Assembly: GCF_009765995.1 (NCBI RefSeq)
Contig: NZ_LMUI01000042.1
Location: 173,827 to 237,826 of the forward strand
Direction: 5' to 3'
DNA length: 64,000 nt
From: Methylocapsa sp. S129
GTDB taxonomy: Bacteria > Pseudomonadota > Alphaproteobacteria > Rhizobiales > Beijerinckiaceae
The position numbers were made by a program, and so were the translations under genes. The notes beneath the pieces are model-generated. The model was given only the letters and a program-made list of their open reading frames with translations. It ran no database searches and had not been told where the DNA came from. Positions 15,876-26,352 of this stretch are shown here, in pieces; the first letter of the stretch is position 1, and each line of letters begins with the position of its first letter.

Positions 15876-17207
15876 TTACGACTTGTTGTCGCAGCCTTCG
15901 GTGCGGGCGGGCCAGCCGGCGTTCTTTTCGACATAGGATTTGGCGGCGGCGTCCAGAAGCGGCTGGACTTTGTCCATTGCAGCGGGGATCGGGTCAGTGA
16001 TCTTGTCCCATTTCGCGCCGTCCCATTGCTGGATGAATGTCGCGCTATGGCTGTTATGATCGGCGCAGGTCAGCTTGAAGGGCGCCGCGAAGCCCTCGAG
16101 GCCCAGCGCCTTGAACCGCGCCGCGTCGAGATCGATCGTCTCCAGCCCGCGCCGCACGTCTTCGCCGCTCACCACCTTCTTGCCGGTCAGCTTTTGCGCA
16201 TTGACGATGCCCTCGGCGATCAGCATCGAATTATAGACGCCGTGATTATAGAGGACCTGCCCGACCTCGCTTGCGGGCGCGAGGCTCTTGCCGGCGTCGA
16301 CCACGCGTTTCTGGATGTCTTTCAGCGCCGGAAAGTCTGTGCCGGTGGCGTGCCAGTTCAGGGTCTTGAAGCCCTTGGCGCCGTCGCCGGCGGATGTCAG
16401 ATCGGCTTCGCTCGGCCACCAGATCGAGATGAACTTATCCATGGGAAAGCCCGATTTCACCGCTTCCTTGACGGCGGTGGCGTTCATTGCGCCCCAGCCG
16501 TACATCACGACGAAGTCGGGCTTGTCGCGGCGCACGTCGAGCCATTGCGCCGACTGGTTCTGCATATCGGCGGGCGCGACGGGATAAAGCTTCAGCGTGA
16601 AGCCAAGATCCTTCGACAAATCCTGGAATAGCGGGATGGGCTCCTTGCCAAAGCCGGCGTCGAAATAGAGATAACCAAGCGTCTTGCCCTTGAGGTTGTC
16701 GAGCGAACCATTGCCGACATATTTGAGGATTTCGGACAGGCCGTCCCAATAGGTCGCCGGCGGGTTGAATATCCAGGGGAAGACGTCGCCCTTGGCCGAA
16801 GCGGAGAGCCCATAGGCCATGCTGAGGATCGGGATCTTGTCGACCGCCGCCTTGGGGATCAGCGACAGCGTGATGCCGGTCGACCAGGGATTGACGATGA
16901 CGGGGTTCTTCGACTTGACCGAATCGTAGCACTCGACGCCGCGCTTGGTGTCATAGCCGGTTTCGCATTCGTCGACGATGAGTTTGACGCCGCCGATCCC
17001 GCCGTCACGCTCGTTGAGCATCGTCAGGTAATCGTGCATGCCGTCGGCGATCGGCGTTCCCGAGCCGCCGAACGGCCCGGTCCGATAGGTGAACAACGGC
17101 ACGTAAATCGAATCCTCGGCCGCCGCCGGCGCAAAAGCGGGGGCGGCGAGAGCCAACGCCAGCGCGGCGCCGGACAGGATTTTCAGCGTTCGCTTTGTGG
17201 TTTTCAT
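15876..17207 (-). CDS. ABC transporter periplasmic substrate-binding protein (Liv type)
   Basis: 443 residues with a clear signal peptide (basic start MKTTKRTLK, hydrophobic core, cleavage near APAAAED). The mature protein shows the type I periplasmic binding fold of the Leu/Ile/Val-binding family: YRTGPFGGSGTPIADGMHDY opening, GVECYDSVKSK, and a repeated lobe from ~200. It is longer than classical LivK (~370), as in the clade linked to CoA ligases. It should deliver substrate to LivH/LivM. It sits between livM and livF in the same operon. Confidence 0.92.
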   Translation of the reverse strand: MKTTKRTLKILSGAALALALAAPAFAPAAAEDSIYVPLFTYRTGPFGGSGTPIADGMHDYLTMLNERDGGIGGVKLIVDECETGYDTKRGVECYDSVKSKNPVIVNPWSTGITLSLIPKAAVDKIPILSMAYGLSASAKGDVFPWIFNPPATYWDGLSEILKYVGNGSLDNLKGKTLGYLYFDAGFGKEPIPLFQDLSKDLGFTLKLYPVAPADMQNQSAQWLDVRRDKPDFVVMYGWGAMNATAVKEAVKSGFPMDKFISIWWPSEADLTSAGDGAKGFKTLNWHATGTDFPALKDIQKRVVDAGKSLAPASEVGQVLYNHGVYNSMLIAEGIVNAQKLTGKKVVSGEDVRRGLETIDLDAARFKALGLEGFAAPFKLTCADHNSHSATFIQQWDGAKWDKITDPIPAAMDKVQPLLDAAAKSYVEKNAGWPARTEGCDNKS

Positions 17208-17256
17208 TTGTTCCTCCCTTTGAGTATTTTGATCTTATTTTGGCGTCTGGCCATCG

Positions 17257-18333
17257 TTAGTACGGGAACGGCCAAACGCGCAGCTTTTGCTTGCCGATCC
17301 GCCAGAGCCGCGCCAAACCGAGCGGCTCGACAATCAGAAAGAAAATGATTAGGGCGCCAGTGACCATGAAGGTCAATTGTTCGATCGTCGCAGATCCGAG
17401 ATTGAGGCCGATCAGCGCCGGCAAGGCGCGCAAGGCGATCGGCAGAATATGGATCAGCGCGGCGCCCAGGAACGCCCCGACAATGCTGCCCAGACCGCCA
17501 ATGATGACCATGAACAGCAGCAGGAAAGACAGATTGATGTTGAAGGCCTCAGGTTCGGCGGCGCCAAGCCAAAGGAACACCATCAAGGCGCCCGCCACGC
17601 CGACGTAAAACGAGGAAACCGCGAAGGCGAGCAATTTGGCGCGCAAGAGCCGGATGCCCATCAATTGGGCGGCGATGTCCATATCGCGCACCGCCATCCA
17701 CATCCGCCCGATCCGCCCGTGCACGATGTTCGAAGCGATCCAGGCCATCCCCGCGACAATCGTCAGCACCACGAGATAGCGGGTCGCGGGCGCAGCGTTC
17801 GGCCCGGTCACCGGCAGGCCGAACAGCGTATGCGTCGACACTTCGATCGCCCCCGAAGTGTTATCATTGTAGAGCCAGGGAACGCGGGCGAAGCACCATT
17901 GCAGGAAAAATTGCGCCGCCAGCGTCGCGACGGCGAGATAGAAGCCCTTGATGCGTAAGCTGGGCAGGCCAAAAAATACCCCGACGGCGCTCGAGACAAA
18001 GCCCGATGCGAGGATCCAGACGAGGATGTTCACCTCCGGAAAGAAGGTCGACAGCTTGTAGCAAGCATAGGCGCCGACCCCCATGAAGGCGGCCGAACCT
18101 AGCGACAGCAGCCCGGTATAGCCGGTCAGAATGTTGAGGCCGATGGCGGCGAGCGAGAAGATCAGGAACGGGATCAGGATCGAATTGAGCAGGAATTGAT
18201 TGCCCGCCAACGGAATGACGACAAAAGCCACGACGAGGATCAGGCCAAGCCCGATCCGATCCTGCCGGATCGGAAAGATCGCCATATCGGCGGCGTAGCT
18301 CGTCTTGAACTGCCCGGCCTCGCGATAGAACAA
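17257..18333 (-). CDS. livM: Branched-chain amino acid-type ABC transporter permease, LivM-like
   Basis: 358 residues if translation starts at TTG 18333, preceded by GGGGGAG and leaving 28 bp after livH. This start gives LFYREAGQFKTSYAAD, matching the conserved opening I recall for relatives (MIYREAGQFK). An in-frame codon at 18435 would overlap livH by 74 bp. About nine to ten hydrophobic segments follow, with the LivM family motif TGYTGLLSLGSAAFMGVGAY and, later, GGLGSIVGAFLGAAL. It forms the inner-membrane channel with LivH. Confidence 0.85.
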   Translation of the reverse strand: MFYREAGQFKTSYAADMAIFPIRQDRIGLGLILVVAFVVIPLAGNQFLLNSILIPFLIFSLAAIGLNILTGYTGLLSLGSAAFMGVGAYACYKLSTFFPEVNILVWILASGFVSSAVGVFFGLPSLRIKGFYLAVATLAAQFFLQWCFARVPWLYNDNTSGAIEVSTHTLFGLPVTGPNAAPATRYLVVLTIVAGMAWIASNIVHGRIGRMWMAVRDMDIAAQLMGIRLLRAKLLAFAVSSFYVGVAGALMVFLWLGAAEPEAFNINLSFLLLFMVIIGGLGSIVGAFLGAALIHILPIALRALPALIGLNLGSATIEQLTFMVTGALIIFFLIVEPLGLARLWRIGKQKLRVWPFPY

Positions 18334-18361
18334 ACGCTCCCCCTTTGCGTCTTTCGGCGGT

Positions 18362-19318
18362 TCAAATCCGTTCGATAATGGCTTCGCCAAACAGGCCCTG
18401 CGGCCTGAACAGAAGGAAGGCCAGCGCGATGACATAGGCGAGCCAGCTTTCGATGCCGCCGCCGAATATCGGCCCCCAGTAGAACTCGCCGAGCTTCTCG
18501 CCGACGCCGATGATCAATCCGCCGACGATTGCGCCGGGAATGGAGGTCAGGCCGCCCAGGATCAATACCGGCAAGGCCTTCAGCGCCACAATCTGCAGCG
18601 CGAAGGAAACGTCGGAGCGCGCGCCCCAAAGGATGCCGGTCGCAAGCGCGACGATCCCCGCCGCGAACCAGACGATGACCCAGATCTGGTTGAGCGAAAT
18701 CCCCACCGACAGAGCCGCCTGATGATCGTCGGCGACGGCGCGCAGCGCACGGCCGATGCGTGTCTTCTGGAAGAACAGGCCGAGCCCCGCCACCATGACG
18801 AGCGCGATGATTGCGGCGGCGATATCGATCTTCTGCAGGGAGACGGTCCCGCCGAGAATCTTGAAGTCGAGGGCGCCGGAAGGCAGATAGAGCTGCTCGG
18901 TGATCATCGTCTTCGGGCTGCCGCCAAACAGCAACTCGCCAAGGCCGATCAGAAAATAGGTCAGTCCAAACGTCGCCATGAACAGGATGATGTCAGGCTG
19001 GTTGACGAGCGGGCGCAGCACGATCCGCTCGACGCCGAGCGCAAGGACGTACATCACGCCAATGGTGGCGATCAGCGCGAGCCAGGCCGGAACGCCCTTC
19101 TCATGCAGACCGACCAGAGTGAGCGCGGCGAACACCATCATGATGCCTTGCGCGAAATTGAACACGCCCGACGCCTTGAAGATCAGCACGAAGCCAAGCG
19201 CGATCAGCGAATAAAGGACGCCGCCGACAAAGCCCTCCCAAAGCGTCTGAACCAGCAGATCGGGTGCGTCCGCCATCTGGACGAAAGGGTCGACGAAAAG
19301 CTGGTAAAGCAGGCTCAT
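18362..19318 (-). CDS. livH: Branched-chain amino acid-type ABC transporter permease, LivH-like
   Basis: 318 residues from the ATG with GAGGAG nine bases upstream; a longer start at 19348 would overlap livG. It has about eight membrane segments, the LYSLIALGFVLIFKASGVFNF motif and, near the end, GGLTSIPGAIVGGLIIG, both standard for LivH permeases. It works with LivM as the translocation pore driven by LivG/LivF. It starts 13 bp after livG. Confidence 0.92.
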   Translation of the reverse strand: MSLLYQLFVDPFVQMADAPDLLVQTLWEGFVGGVLYSLIALGFVLIFKASGVFNFAQGIMMVFAALTLVGLHEKGVPAWLALIATIGVMYVLALGVERIVLRPLVNQPDIILFMATFGLTYFLIGLGELLFGGSPKTMITEQLYLPSGALDFKILGGTVSLQKIDIAAAIIALVMVAGLGLFFQKTRIGRALRAVADDHQAALSVGISLNQIWVIVWFAAGIVALATGILWGARSDVSFALQIVALKALPVLILGGLTSIPGAIVGGLIIGVGEKLGEFYWGPIFGGGIESWLAYVIALAFLLFRPQGLFGEAIIERI

Positions 19319-19331
19319 CCCGGCGCGCTCC

Positions 19332-20117
19332 TCAATGGGCCACGCCAAGATAGGCGTCGATCACTTTGGGGTCGCTCTTGACTTCGTCCGGCGTCCCGTC
19401 GGCGATCTTTCTCCCATATTCGAGCACGACAACGCGGGTGGCGAGATCCATCACCACGCCCATGTCATGTTCGATCAACGCAATCGTCGCGCCATAATGA
19501 TGATTCACGTCGAGAATGAAGCGGCTCATGTCTTCTTTTTCCTCCAGATTCATGCCCGCCATCGGCTCGTCGAGCAGTAGGAGGTCGGGCTCCATCGCCA
19601 GCGCCCGACCGAGTTCGACGCGCTTCTGCAATCCGTAGGGCAGCGCGCCAACCGGGGTTTTACGAATGGCTTCAATCTCGAGAAAATCGATGATCCCTTC
19701 GCAGAATCGACGATGCTCGATCTCCTCGGCCAGAGCGGGGCCGTGGCGGAGCGCCTGCCAGAAAAGGCCGCGCTTCATCCGCAGGGTGCGGCCGGCCATA
19801 ATGTTGTCGAGCGTCGTCATGCCCTTGAACAGCGCGACATTCTGAAACGTGCGCGCAATGCCTTGCGCCGCGGCTTCATAGGGCTTCATCGCGACGCGCG
19901 TTTTGCCGCGAAAGGTGATGCGGCCCTTCTGGGGATGATAGAAACCGTTGATGACATTGAGCATCGACGTCTTGCCGGCGCCGTTCGGCCCGATGATCGC
20001 GCGGATTTCCCCCTTGGCGATGTCGAACGAGACGTCGCTGATCGCTCTGACGCCGCCAAAAGACAGCGACACCTGGTCGACGGCAAGCAGAATTTCGCCC
20101 GCGCCGGCTTGGCTCAT
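19332..20117 (-). CDS. livG: Branched-chain amino acid-type ABC transporter ATP-binding protein, LivG-like
   Basis: 261 residues. Walker A GPNGAGKTS is near residues 42-50, the signature region is LPYGLQKRVELGRAL (LivG-type, without the canonical LSGGQ) and Walker B is LLLLDEPMAGMN. The C-terminal IADGTPDEVKSDPKVIDAYLG segment is LivG-specific. It couples ATP hydrolysis to import. Its start overlaps the end of the upstream CoA ligase gene by four bases, so the two are translationally coupled. Confidence 0.93.
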   Translation of the reverse strand: MSQAGAGEILLAVDQVSLSFGGVRAISDVSFDIAKGEIRAIIGPNGAGKTSMLNVINGFYHPQKGRITFRGKTRVAMKPYEAAAQGIARTFQNVALFKGMTTLDNIMAGRTLRMKRGLFWQALRHGPALAEEIEHRRFCEGIIDFLEIEAIRKTPVGALPYGLQKRVELGRALAMEPDLLLLDEPMAGMNLEEKEDMSRFILDVNHHYGATIALIEHDMGVVMDLATRVVVLEYGRKIADGTPDEVKSDPKVIDAYLGVAH

Positions 20118-22123
20118 GCGGCGCGCTCGCGTTGGGGCTCCGCCGGATGAAGCGTCATTTCGACGATGCGCGCGCTGCCGTTCAGCAGGCCTTTGCGCCC
20201 GTCCTCATAAGTGATTTCGGCGGAGATCGAAGCCGTCGTCGCGCCGTCATAGAGCCCCGCGACGAGCGAGGCGTAACGTTCGGCGATAAAACCGCGTCGT
20301 ACTTTTTGCGTGCGCGTCAGCTCGCCATCGTCGGCGTCGAGTTCTTTGGGCAGGATGAGAAAGCGCTTGATCTGCGCGCCCGCCATGATCGGCTCGCGCG
20401 CCAGCGCCCGGTTGACCTCGTCGACATGCGCCTGAATCATGGCGTAGACGAGCGGGTGGCCCGCCAATTCCTGATAGGAGCCGTAGGACACGTTGTTACG
20501 CTCGGCCCAATTGCCGACCGAAGCCAGTTCGATATTGAGCATGGCGAAGACGTGATCGCGGCCTTGGCCGATCGCCACGGCTTCCTTGATGTTGGGAAAA
20601 AATTTGAGCTTGTTCTCGATATATTTAGGCGCGAACATCTGGCCAGAGGCGAGCTTGCCGACATCCCTAGCGCGGTCGACGATTTTGAGCTGGCCGTCCG
20701 GTTCGATATAGCCGGCGTCGCCTGTCCTGACGAAGCCGTCGGCCGTCAACGTTTCGGCGGTTCTGCCCGGCTCCTGAAAATAGCCCGTAAACATGCCCGG
20801 CGATTTGAATTGAACCTCGCCATCCCCGTCGATGCGCAACTCGACATGGGGCGCCGGCGGCCCGACCGCGTCCGAGCGCACCGCGCCGTTCGCCTGCGCC
20901 GTCACATAGAGAAACGCTTCCGTCTGGCCGTAGAGTTGCTTGAGATTCAAGCCGAGCGACCGATAGAAGGCGAATAGATCGGCGCCGATCGCTTCGCCCG
21001 CGGTATAGGCGACGCGGATTTTCGAAAAGCCGAGCACATTCTTGAGCGGCCCGTAAACCAGCGCCTCGCCGATGGCGTAATGCATCCGCGCCAGCGGGGG
21101 AACCGGTTGCCCATTGCCGATCTTCTCGCCCCATTTCTTGGCGACGGCGAGAAAGTGATGAAACATCGCGCGCTTGATCGCGCCGGCATCCTCCATGCGG
21201 ATCATCACCCGCGTCAGCAGCGCTTCGAACACGCGCGGCGGCGCAAAGTGAAACGTCGGCCCGATCTCGCGCAAATCTTCCGCCGCCGTCTCGGCGCTCT
21301 CCGGACAGGCCATGCAGAAACCGGCGACAAAGGCCTGGGCGTAATTGAGATAGTGGTCGCCGACCCAGGCGAGCGGCAGATAGGCCAGCACTTCATCGCG
21401 TTCTGTCAGCTTGTCGAAAGCCACCGTGTCGCGCGCGGCGGCGACGCATCGTTCCCCGGTCAGCACCACGCCCTTGGGGCGACCGGTGGTGCCAGAGGTA
21501 TAGAGGATCACTGAGGGATCAGCGCCGTTGCCCGCATCGATCGTCGCATCGAGCGCGGCCGCCGCCGCGGGCGCGCGCAGCGCCATGTCGCCCGTCCCGA
21601 TAATGTCTTCGAGCGAGGCCAAACGGGCGTCGCGATAGTCCGTCAGGCCGCGCTCCTCGTCATAGAGAATGCGCGTCAGGCGCGGCAACCGGTCGGCGAT
21701 GGAGAGGATCTTATCGACCTGCTCCTGATCCTGCGCCACGATCAGCGTGACTTCGGCATGGCTGAGCACATAAGCCATTTCATCGGCGACAGCGTCGGCA
21801 TAGACCGGCAAGGGGATCGCGCCAAGCATCTGCGCCGCCGTCATCGCCCAATAGAGGCGCGGCTTGTTGGCGCCGACAATGGCGATCTTGTCGCCATGCG
21901 ACAGGCCGAGCGCGGCGAGCCCCTGCGCCAGCGCGCGCGTTTGCGCGTAGACCTCGGCCCAGGTCCATGTCCGCCAGACCCCGAGCTCCTTGTGGCGGAA
22001 GGCCGGGCGGCTCCCCCGCACGCGCGCATGGCGTCGGAGCAGTTTGGCGAAAGTATCTTCGCTTTCGCGCTGTGGCGGCAAAGCCAAACTTGTCCCCTCC
22101 CCCATGGTCTTGACTGCGACCAT
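20114..22123 (-). CDS. Long-chain-type acyl-CoA synthetase (AMP-dependent)
   Basis: 669 residues from the ATG with GGAGG seven bases upstream. The P-loop YTSGTTGRPKG is at ~208-218; other adenylation motifs are YGQTEAFLYV and, further on, the RTGDAGYIEPDG segment (GD motif) and VDRARDV. Its length and the long C-terminal arm match long-chain fatty acid-CoA ligase-like enzymes found beside Liv-type transporters. It should make acyl-CoA from a free acid, ATP and CoA in the cytoplasm. It is the first gene of the seven-gene operon. The true acid is unknown; aromatic or branched acids are possible. Confidence 0.9.
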   Translation of the reverse strand: MVAVKTMGEGTSLALPPQRESEDTFAKLLRRHARVRGSRPAFRHKELGVWRTWTWAEVYAQTRALAQGLAALGLSHGDKIAIVGANKPRLYWAMTAAQMLGAIPLPVYADAVADEMAYVLSHAEVTLIVAQDQEQVDKILSIADRLPRLTRILYDEERGLTDYRDARLASLEDIIGTGDMALRAPAAAAALDATIDAGNGADPSVILYTSGTTGRPKGVVLTGERCVAAARDTVAFDKLTERDEVLAYLPLAWVGDHYLNYAQAFVAGFCMACPESAETAAEDLREIGPTFHFAPPRVFEALLTRVMIRMEDAGAIKRAMFHHFLAVAKKWGEKIGNGQPVPPLARMHYAIGEALVYGPLKNVLGFSKIRVAYTAGEAIGADLFAFYRSLGLNLKQLYGQTEAFLYVTAQANGAVRSDAVGPPAPHVELRIDGDGEVQFKSPGMFTGYFQEPGRTAETLTADGFVRTGDAGYIEPDGQLKIVDRARDVGKLASGQMFAPKYIENKLKFFPNIKEAVAIGQGRDHVFAMLNIELASVGNWAERNNVSYGSYQELAGHPLVYAMIQAHVDEVNRALAREPIMAGAQIKRFLILPKELDADDGELTRTQKVRRGFIAERYASLVAGLYDGATTASISAEITYEDGRKGLLNGSARIVEMTLHPAEPQRERAA

Positions 22124-22195
22124 TGCCCGCCTCCGCCGAGCCGGCATAGCCATACGTTAGTCGCATTCGTCAGGACATCAAGCTGGGAGCGGCGG

Positions 22196-22588
22196 CTAAG
22201 GCCTTCTGAGGCGCGCCGTCGCCTCGATCTCGACCTTCATTTCGGGCCGCAGCAGCGCGCTGACCACATAAATGCCGGCGGCAGGGCGGATTTGCCCAAA
22301 TGTTTCGCCCTGAACGCGCAGCACCGGCTCGCAATATTCGGGGCTGGTGACGAAGGTTTGCAAGCGCACGACATCGGCGAGGCTGGCGCCCGCCTCGGCG
22401 AGAACCGCCGCGAAAGTTTTGGCGATATTGCGGGCCTGATCGGCGACATCCTCCGGCATGGTCATCGTCGCATAATCATAGCCGGTGGTGCCCGACACAA
22501 AGACATAATCGCCGTCGACAACCGCGCGCGAATAGCCAAAAGCGCTCTCGAAGGGCGAACCGGATGAGATGAGGCGACGAGCAGGCAT
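22196..22588 (-). CDS. Rid family (YjgF/YER057c/UK114) protein
   Basis: 130 residues from the ATG with AAGGAG six bases upstream. The chorismate mutase-like fold is indicated by VSGTTGYDY, DVADQARNIAKTFAAVLAEAG and VVRLQTFVT, with a final MKVEIEATARL strand. RidA proper deaminates reactive enamines and needs an Arg in the P-x-R-S/A segment. Here the corresponding stretch reads RPAAGIYVV, with Gly in that place, so this is probably one of the Rid subfamilies without the RidA activity. It overlaps no gene of known pathway and stands next to the toxin gene. Confidence 0.85.
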   Translation of the reverse strand: MPARRLISSGSPFESAFGYSRAVVDGDYVFVSGTTGYDYATMTMPEDVADQARNIAKTFAAVLAEAGASLADVVRLQTFVTSPEYCEPVLRVQGETFGQIRPAAGIYVVSALLRPEMKVEIEATARLRRP

Positions 22589-22613
22589 GGGGGGCTCCTT
22601 TAGAAAACGGCGT

Positions 22614-22997
22614 CTAACGCGGCCAGTTGTCGCGTATCCAGCGCGCGATCGCCTCTTCACTGACTTCGCCCGCCGCGAGAGATAGGATCATGGCGGTCGC
22701 GTCGGCTTCAGGAACGAGAAATTCGATTCCATTCAAGCCGAGAAATACGATCATGGCGGCGAATGCCGCCCGCTTCTCGCCATCGATGAAAGGATGATTG
22801 CGCGCGATGCCGAAAGCATAAGCCGCCGCAAGCGATGCGAGATCGTTATCGCCATGAGCAAATTTATTCTGCGGACGAGCCACGGCGGATTCGAGTAACC
22901 CCATATCGCGCGCACCATCCGGGCCGCCGAAAATGGCCAATTGCTCCGCGTGAACGTCAAGAATGATCTCGACGGTCAGCCAATCTGGTTCATTCAC
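22614..22997 (-). CDS. doc: Doc-type (death-on-curing) toxin, Fic superfamily
   Basis: 127 residues. The opening WLTVEIILDVHAEQLAIFGG and the RDMGLLESAVARPQ segment are typical of Doc. The Fic motif is HPFIDGEKRAAF at residues 68-79, where family members usually have HPFxDGNKRTA; here Asn is Glu and Thr is Ala. Doc phosphorylates elongation factor EF-Tu and stops translation. Its start codon overlaps the antitoxin stop by four bases (ATGA), so the pair is co-translated. The Glu substitution might weaken activity or simply be a subfamily feature. Confidence 0.88.
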   Translation of the reverse strand: MNEPDWLTVEIILDVHAEQLAIFGGPDGARDMGLLESAVARPQNKFAHGDNDLASLAAAYAFGIARNHPFIDGEKRAAFAAMIVFLGLNGIEFLVPEADATAMILSLAAGEVSEEAIARWIRDNWPR

Positions 22998-23251
22998 TTC
23001 GCAAGCGCTTTGAAAGTGTTTGCGTAGGTTCGGAAAGCGCGACGCGCGATCTCCATCGCCTTGACGTGCTTAGGGTCGTAGGGCGTCAACTTCATGCCGC
23101 GCTCGGTCTGTTCAACGACATGCAGTTTGTCGCCCTCTTTCAGATTGAGATGAGCGAGCAGGTCCTTGGGCAGAATAATGCCGACCGAATTGCCGATCTT
23201 ACGGATTTGCAGGACTGTGCCTTCGAGTTCGGTCGGTCGGACGGGTTCATT
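22994..23251 (-). CDS. AbrB/SpoVT-type antitoxin
   Basis: 85 residues from a GTG with GGAGG six bases upstream; an ATG at 23293 lies within the operator-like palindrome and has no ribosome-binding site. Residues ~10-55 form a swapped-hairpin AbrB/MazE DNA-binding domain (GTVLQIRKIGNSVGIILPKD, then LNLKEGDKLHVVEQ). The C-terminal helix should bind and block Doc. As antitoxin it probably represses its own operon through the palindrome 21 bp upstream of the GTG. Confidence 0.87.
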   Translation of the reverse strand, partial: NEPVRPTELEGTVLQIRKIGNSVGIILPKDLLAHLNLKEGDKLHVVEQTERGMKLTPYDPKHVKAMEIARRAFRTYANTFKALAK

Positions 23252-23271
23252 CACGGATGCCTCCGAAGTTG

Positions 23272-23292
23272 TGTTATACGAAACGTATAACA
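23272..23292. promoter_or_regulatory. Operator-like palindrome upstream of the toxin-antitoxin operon
   Basis: Perfect 9-bp arms TGTTATACG and CGTATAACA around AAA. It lies 21 bp upstream of the antitoxin GTG and is AT-richer than its surroundings. Such sites bind AbrB/MazE-type antitoxins for autoregulation. Confidence 0.7.
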
Positions 23293-23293
23293 T

Positions 23294-23721
23294 GAGATTC
23301 CGCTACTCTCAAACGGCCGATGGCGGCAGGTTATAGGAGCGCAGCGGGCGGATGCGGTCGTCGCGCCGCCACGCCCGCGTCGGCTTTTCGCCTTGTTTGT
23401 ATTGTTTGAGGCCCTCTCGCGCTTCCCTGCCGGTCCAGGCGAACGGGCATGTGCGAACTTCGCCGGTCCGAATGCGTCGCCGCCAAATGAGCGGGCGCCG
23501 GACCAAACGGACGCTCTCGCGGGATATTCCCGCGGACGTCGACGCCGAGGCGACAAGCGCCCCTTTGGGCGGCTTCTCGGCATTCAACCGCGCTTGGCAA
23601 TTCCAGGCCAACGATGGGGCATCCCATCTAAGGCTCGACTTTGCCCACCAGCGTTGTTGCCCCTCCTCGCCGCGTTCTCGGAAGTCGAGCGCCGTGCGGT
23701 CAACCCATTTGGAGACGGTCA
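23294..23721. other. 428-bp region without a recognisable gene
   Basis: Overlapping ORFs of up to 137 codons occur in several frames on both strands, but all are Arg/Pro/Ser-rich with no domain-like pattern and no convincing ribosome-binding site. It probably holds the divergent promoters of the toxin-antitoxin operon and the RlpA-like gene, possibly with a decayed gene. Confidence 0.5.
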
Positions 23722-24195
23722 TTGAAAGTAGGTCGATTGATTCTTGTTGCGTCCTCTGGTCTGGCGTTTGTCAGCGCCGCCCATGCGGAAGGCGGCCGCG
23801 CAGTAAACGCCAATCCAGTACAAGTGTTCTTCACGCAACTATCCGCGCCGGCTCGCGTTCCCGCTCCTGCTGCGGCGTCGGTCGCAGAGCTTAAAAAAGA
23901 CCGCCAGATCGTGCGCGCTTCCTGGTACGGCGGCGGCGAGCGCCTCAGCCAACATACGTCGTCAGGCGAAATATTCCGCCCGATGGGCCTTACGGCCGCC
24001 CATCGCACCCTGCCGTTCGGCACCCTGCTGCGCGTTTCGGCGCTGTCCACCGGCCTCACGACCATCGTCAGGATCAATGACCGCGGACCGGCCGCCGCGA
24101 CCGGGCGGGCGCTCGATCTTTCACACGGGGCGGCCCTCAACCTTGGCATCGCTGGCAAGGGCGAGGCGCAGGTCGCCATTGAAGTCGTGCACTGA
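23722..24195 (+). CDS. RlpA-like double-psi beta-barrel secreted protein
   Basis: 157 residues from TTG 23722, which has GGAG eight bases upstream and starts directly before a signal peptide (KVGRLILVASSGLAFVSAAHA). Further upstream codons in frame lie in Arg-rich, non-conserved sequence. The C-terminal ~90 residues are the RlpA-like double-psi beta-barrel: RASWYGGGERLSQHTSSGE, AAHRTLPFGTLLRV and RINDRGPAAATGRALDLSHG. RlpA relatives are septal lytic transglycosylases or peptidoglycan-binding proteins; no SPOR domain is present here. Periplasmic. Confidence 0.82.
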   Translation: MKVGRLILVASSGLAFVSAAHAEGGRAVNANPVQVFFTQLSAPARVPAPAAASVAELKKDRQIVRASWYGGGERLSQHTSSGEIFRPMGLTAAHRTLPFGTLLRVSALSTGLTTIVRINDRGPAAATGRALDLSHGAALNLGIAGKGEAQVAIEVVH

Positions 24196-24262
24196 ACGAG
24201 TCGCGATCGTTCGCAGCCGACGACGCGGGGCGCTGACGCTGAGTCAGCCCCCCGATTCCTGC

Positions 24263-26266
<2,004 letters not shown>

Positions 26267-26352
26267 CAGCCCCCCGGTCGAAGGCTCGCGGGGCGAGCGA
26301 CCATGAAGCTTGGTTTTATGGGAGCGGCGCGGCGGCGTCTACCTCAGGGCGA

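Noticed and set aside
23309..23725. Overlapping ORFs of 98-180 codons on both strands between the antitoxin and RlpA-like genes
   Set aside because: All are Arg/Pro/Ser-rich, mutually overlapping and without recognisable motifs.
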